The notes under the pieces are model-generated. The model was not told where the DNA came from and searched no databases. It saw nothing but the letters and a program-made list of their open reading frames with translations. Below, piece by piece: positions 4,779 through 5,241 of a stretch of DNA of 5,241 nt; the first letter of the stretch is position 1, and each line of letters opens with the position of its first letter. The position numbers and the translations under genes are program-made. Location: contig CANJYY010000223.1 of assembly GCA_947479185.1 (NCBI GenBank), positions 1-5,241 on the forward strand, in the 5' to 3' direction. The DNA is from Caulobacteraceae bacterium (GTDB lineage: Bacteria > Pseudomonadota > Alphaproteobacteria > Caulobacterales > Caulobacteraceae).

Positions 4779-5219
4779 ATGACCGTCTCCTTCCCCGTCT
4801 ATCTCGAGCCAACCCAGGCGGCCGGGCGGGACCTGTTCCTGCGCGGAATCGAAGGCCCGGTGGTGATGCTGAATCTGCTGCGGCTGCGGACCGTGGCTGA
4901 CTACTCGGCCAGTCCGGAGTTGGCGCCGGCGGAACCGATCTCCGGCGCAGCGGCGTTCGATCGCTACATCGCCCACACCCGGCCCTTCCTGGCAGCCAGC
5001 GGCGGCGAGGTGCTGTTCCTCGGCGCGGGCGGCGGCCTTCTGATCGGACCGCCCGACGAGCGCTGGGACCTGGCCATGCTGGTGCGTCAGTCCGGCGTCG
5101 CCGCCTTCATGGCCTTCGCCGATGACCCCGCCTGCATGGCCGGAATCGGCCACCGCACAGCGGCCGTGGAGGATTCCCGGCTGCTGCCGCTGGCGCCGCG
5201 CGACGCCAGCCAGGTCTAG
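4779..5219 (+). CDS. DUF1330-like small protein (dimeric alpha/beta-barrel fold), unknown function
   Basis: A complete 146-residue soluble protein with no signal peptide or membrane segment. The pattern fits DUF1330-type ferredoxin-like alpha/beta-barrel proteins: a first strand VVMLNLLRLR (28-37), a helix around FDRYIAHTRPFL (60-71), a strand GEVLFLG (76-82), WDLAMLVRQ (96-104), then FMAFADDP (110-117) and H125-R-T before EDSRLLPL (131-138). Family members are uncharacterised or loosely linked to small-molecule or monooxygenase-like folds. The ATG at 4779 follows the promoter closely and matches where the family sequence begins; the Shine-Dalgarno is poor (only a TAGGCG 7-12 bases ahead). 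An in-frame ATG at 4683 lies upstream of the promoter and is rejected. Confidence 0.82.
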   Translation: MTVSFPVYLEPTQAAGRDLFLRGIEGPVVMLNLLRLRTVADYSASPELAPAEPISGAAAFDRYIAHTRPFLAASGGEVLFLGAGGGLLIGPPDERWDLAMLVRQSGVAAFMAFADDPACMAGIGHRTAAVEDSRLLPLAPRDASQV

Positions 5220-5241
5220 GCCGGGCCCACTCGCCCGAACC

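Noticed and set aside
1..5241. Defence system, prophage, insertion sequence or CRISPR array
   Set aside because: All recognisable genes are housekeeping or metabolic types with uniform codon use. I saw no transposase, terminal repeats with target duplications, or spaced direct repeats.

Overview
This is a GC-rich chromosomal window with strong G/C preference at third codon positions. The protein families, an alphaproteobacterial-style class I ribonucleotide reductase and a promoter matching the Caulobacter housekeeping consensus point to an alphaproteobacterium, probably Caulobacterales (Caulobacter, Brevundimonas or Phenylobacterium type). That placement is an inference from reading alone; no search was run. 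I see no phage, insertion sequence, CRISPR array, tRNA or rRNA.

Left part, minus strand (1-750): a TMEM165/GDT1-family membrane cation exporter, cut off at its C-terminus by the window edge. It is preceded by a 180-base leader that carries a clear yybP-ykoY manganese riboswitch (about 710 to 600). A plausible promoter places its start site at the beginning of the aptamer. A 10-bp inverted repeat ends one base from the ribosome binding site and suggests translational control. Riboswitch plus transporter reads as a manganese-relief module.

Middle (748-2073, minus): a complete acetyl-CoA hydrolase/4-hydroxybutyrate CoA-transferase-family enzyme. It is divergent from nrdA (2338-4206, plus), a complete class I ribonucleotide reductase large subunit without the N-terminal ATP-cone. 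The 264-base gap between them holds tandem NrdR-box-like sites exactly 32 bp apart, nested inverted repeats, a GANTC methylation site and a tandem 11-bp repeat nearer the CoA-transferase. A strong hairpin terminator follows nrdA. No nrdB lies in the window.

Right part (4207-5241): a 36-residue lysine-rich small protein with its own Shine-Dalgarno, a convergent 36-codon minus-strand reading frame with G/C at every third position, a short AT-rich promoter island, and a DUF1330-type small protein driven by a good sigma70/sigma73 promoter.

The genes do not form one pathway. The most informative content is regulatory: the Mn2+ riboswitch and the candidate NrdR operator.
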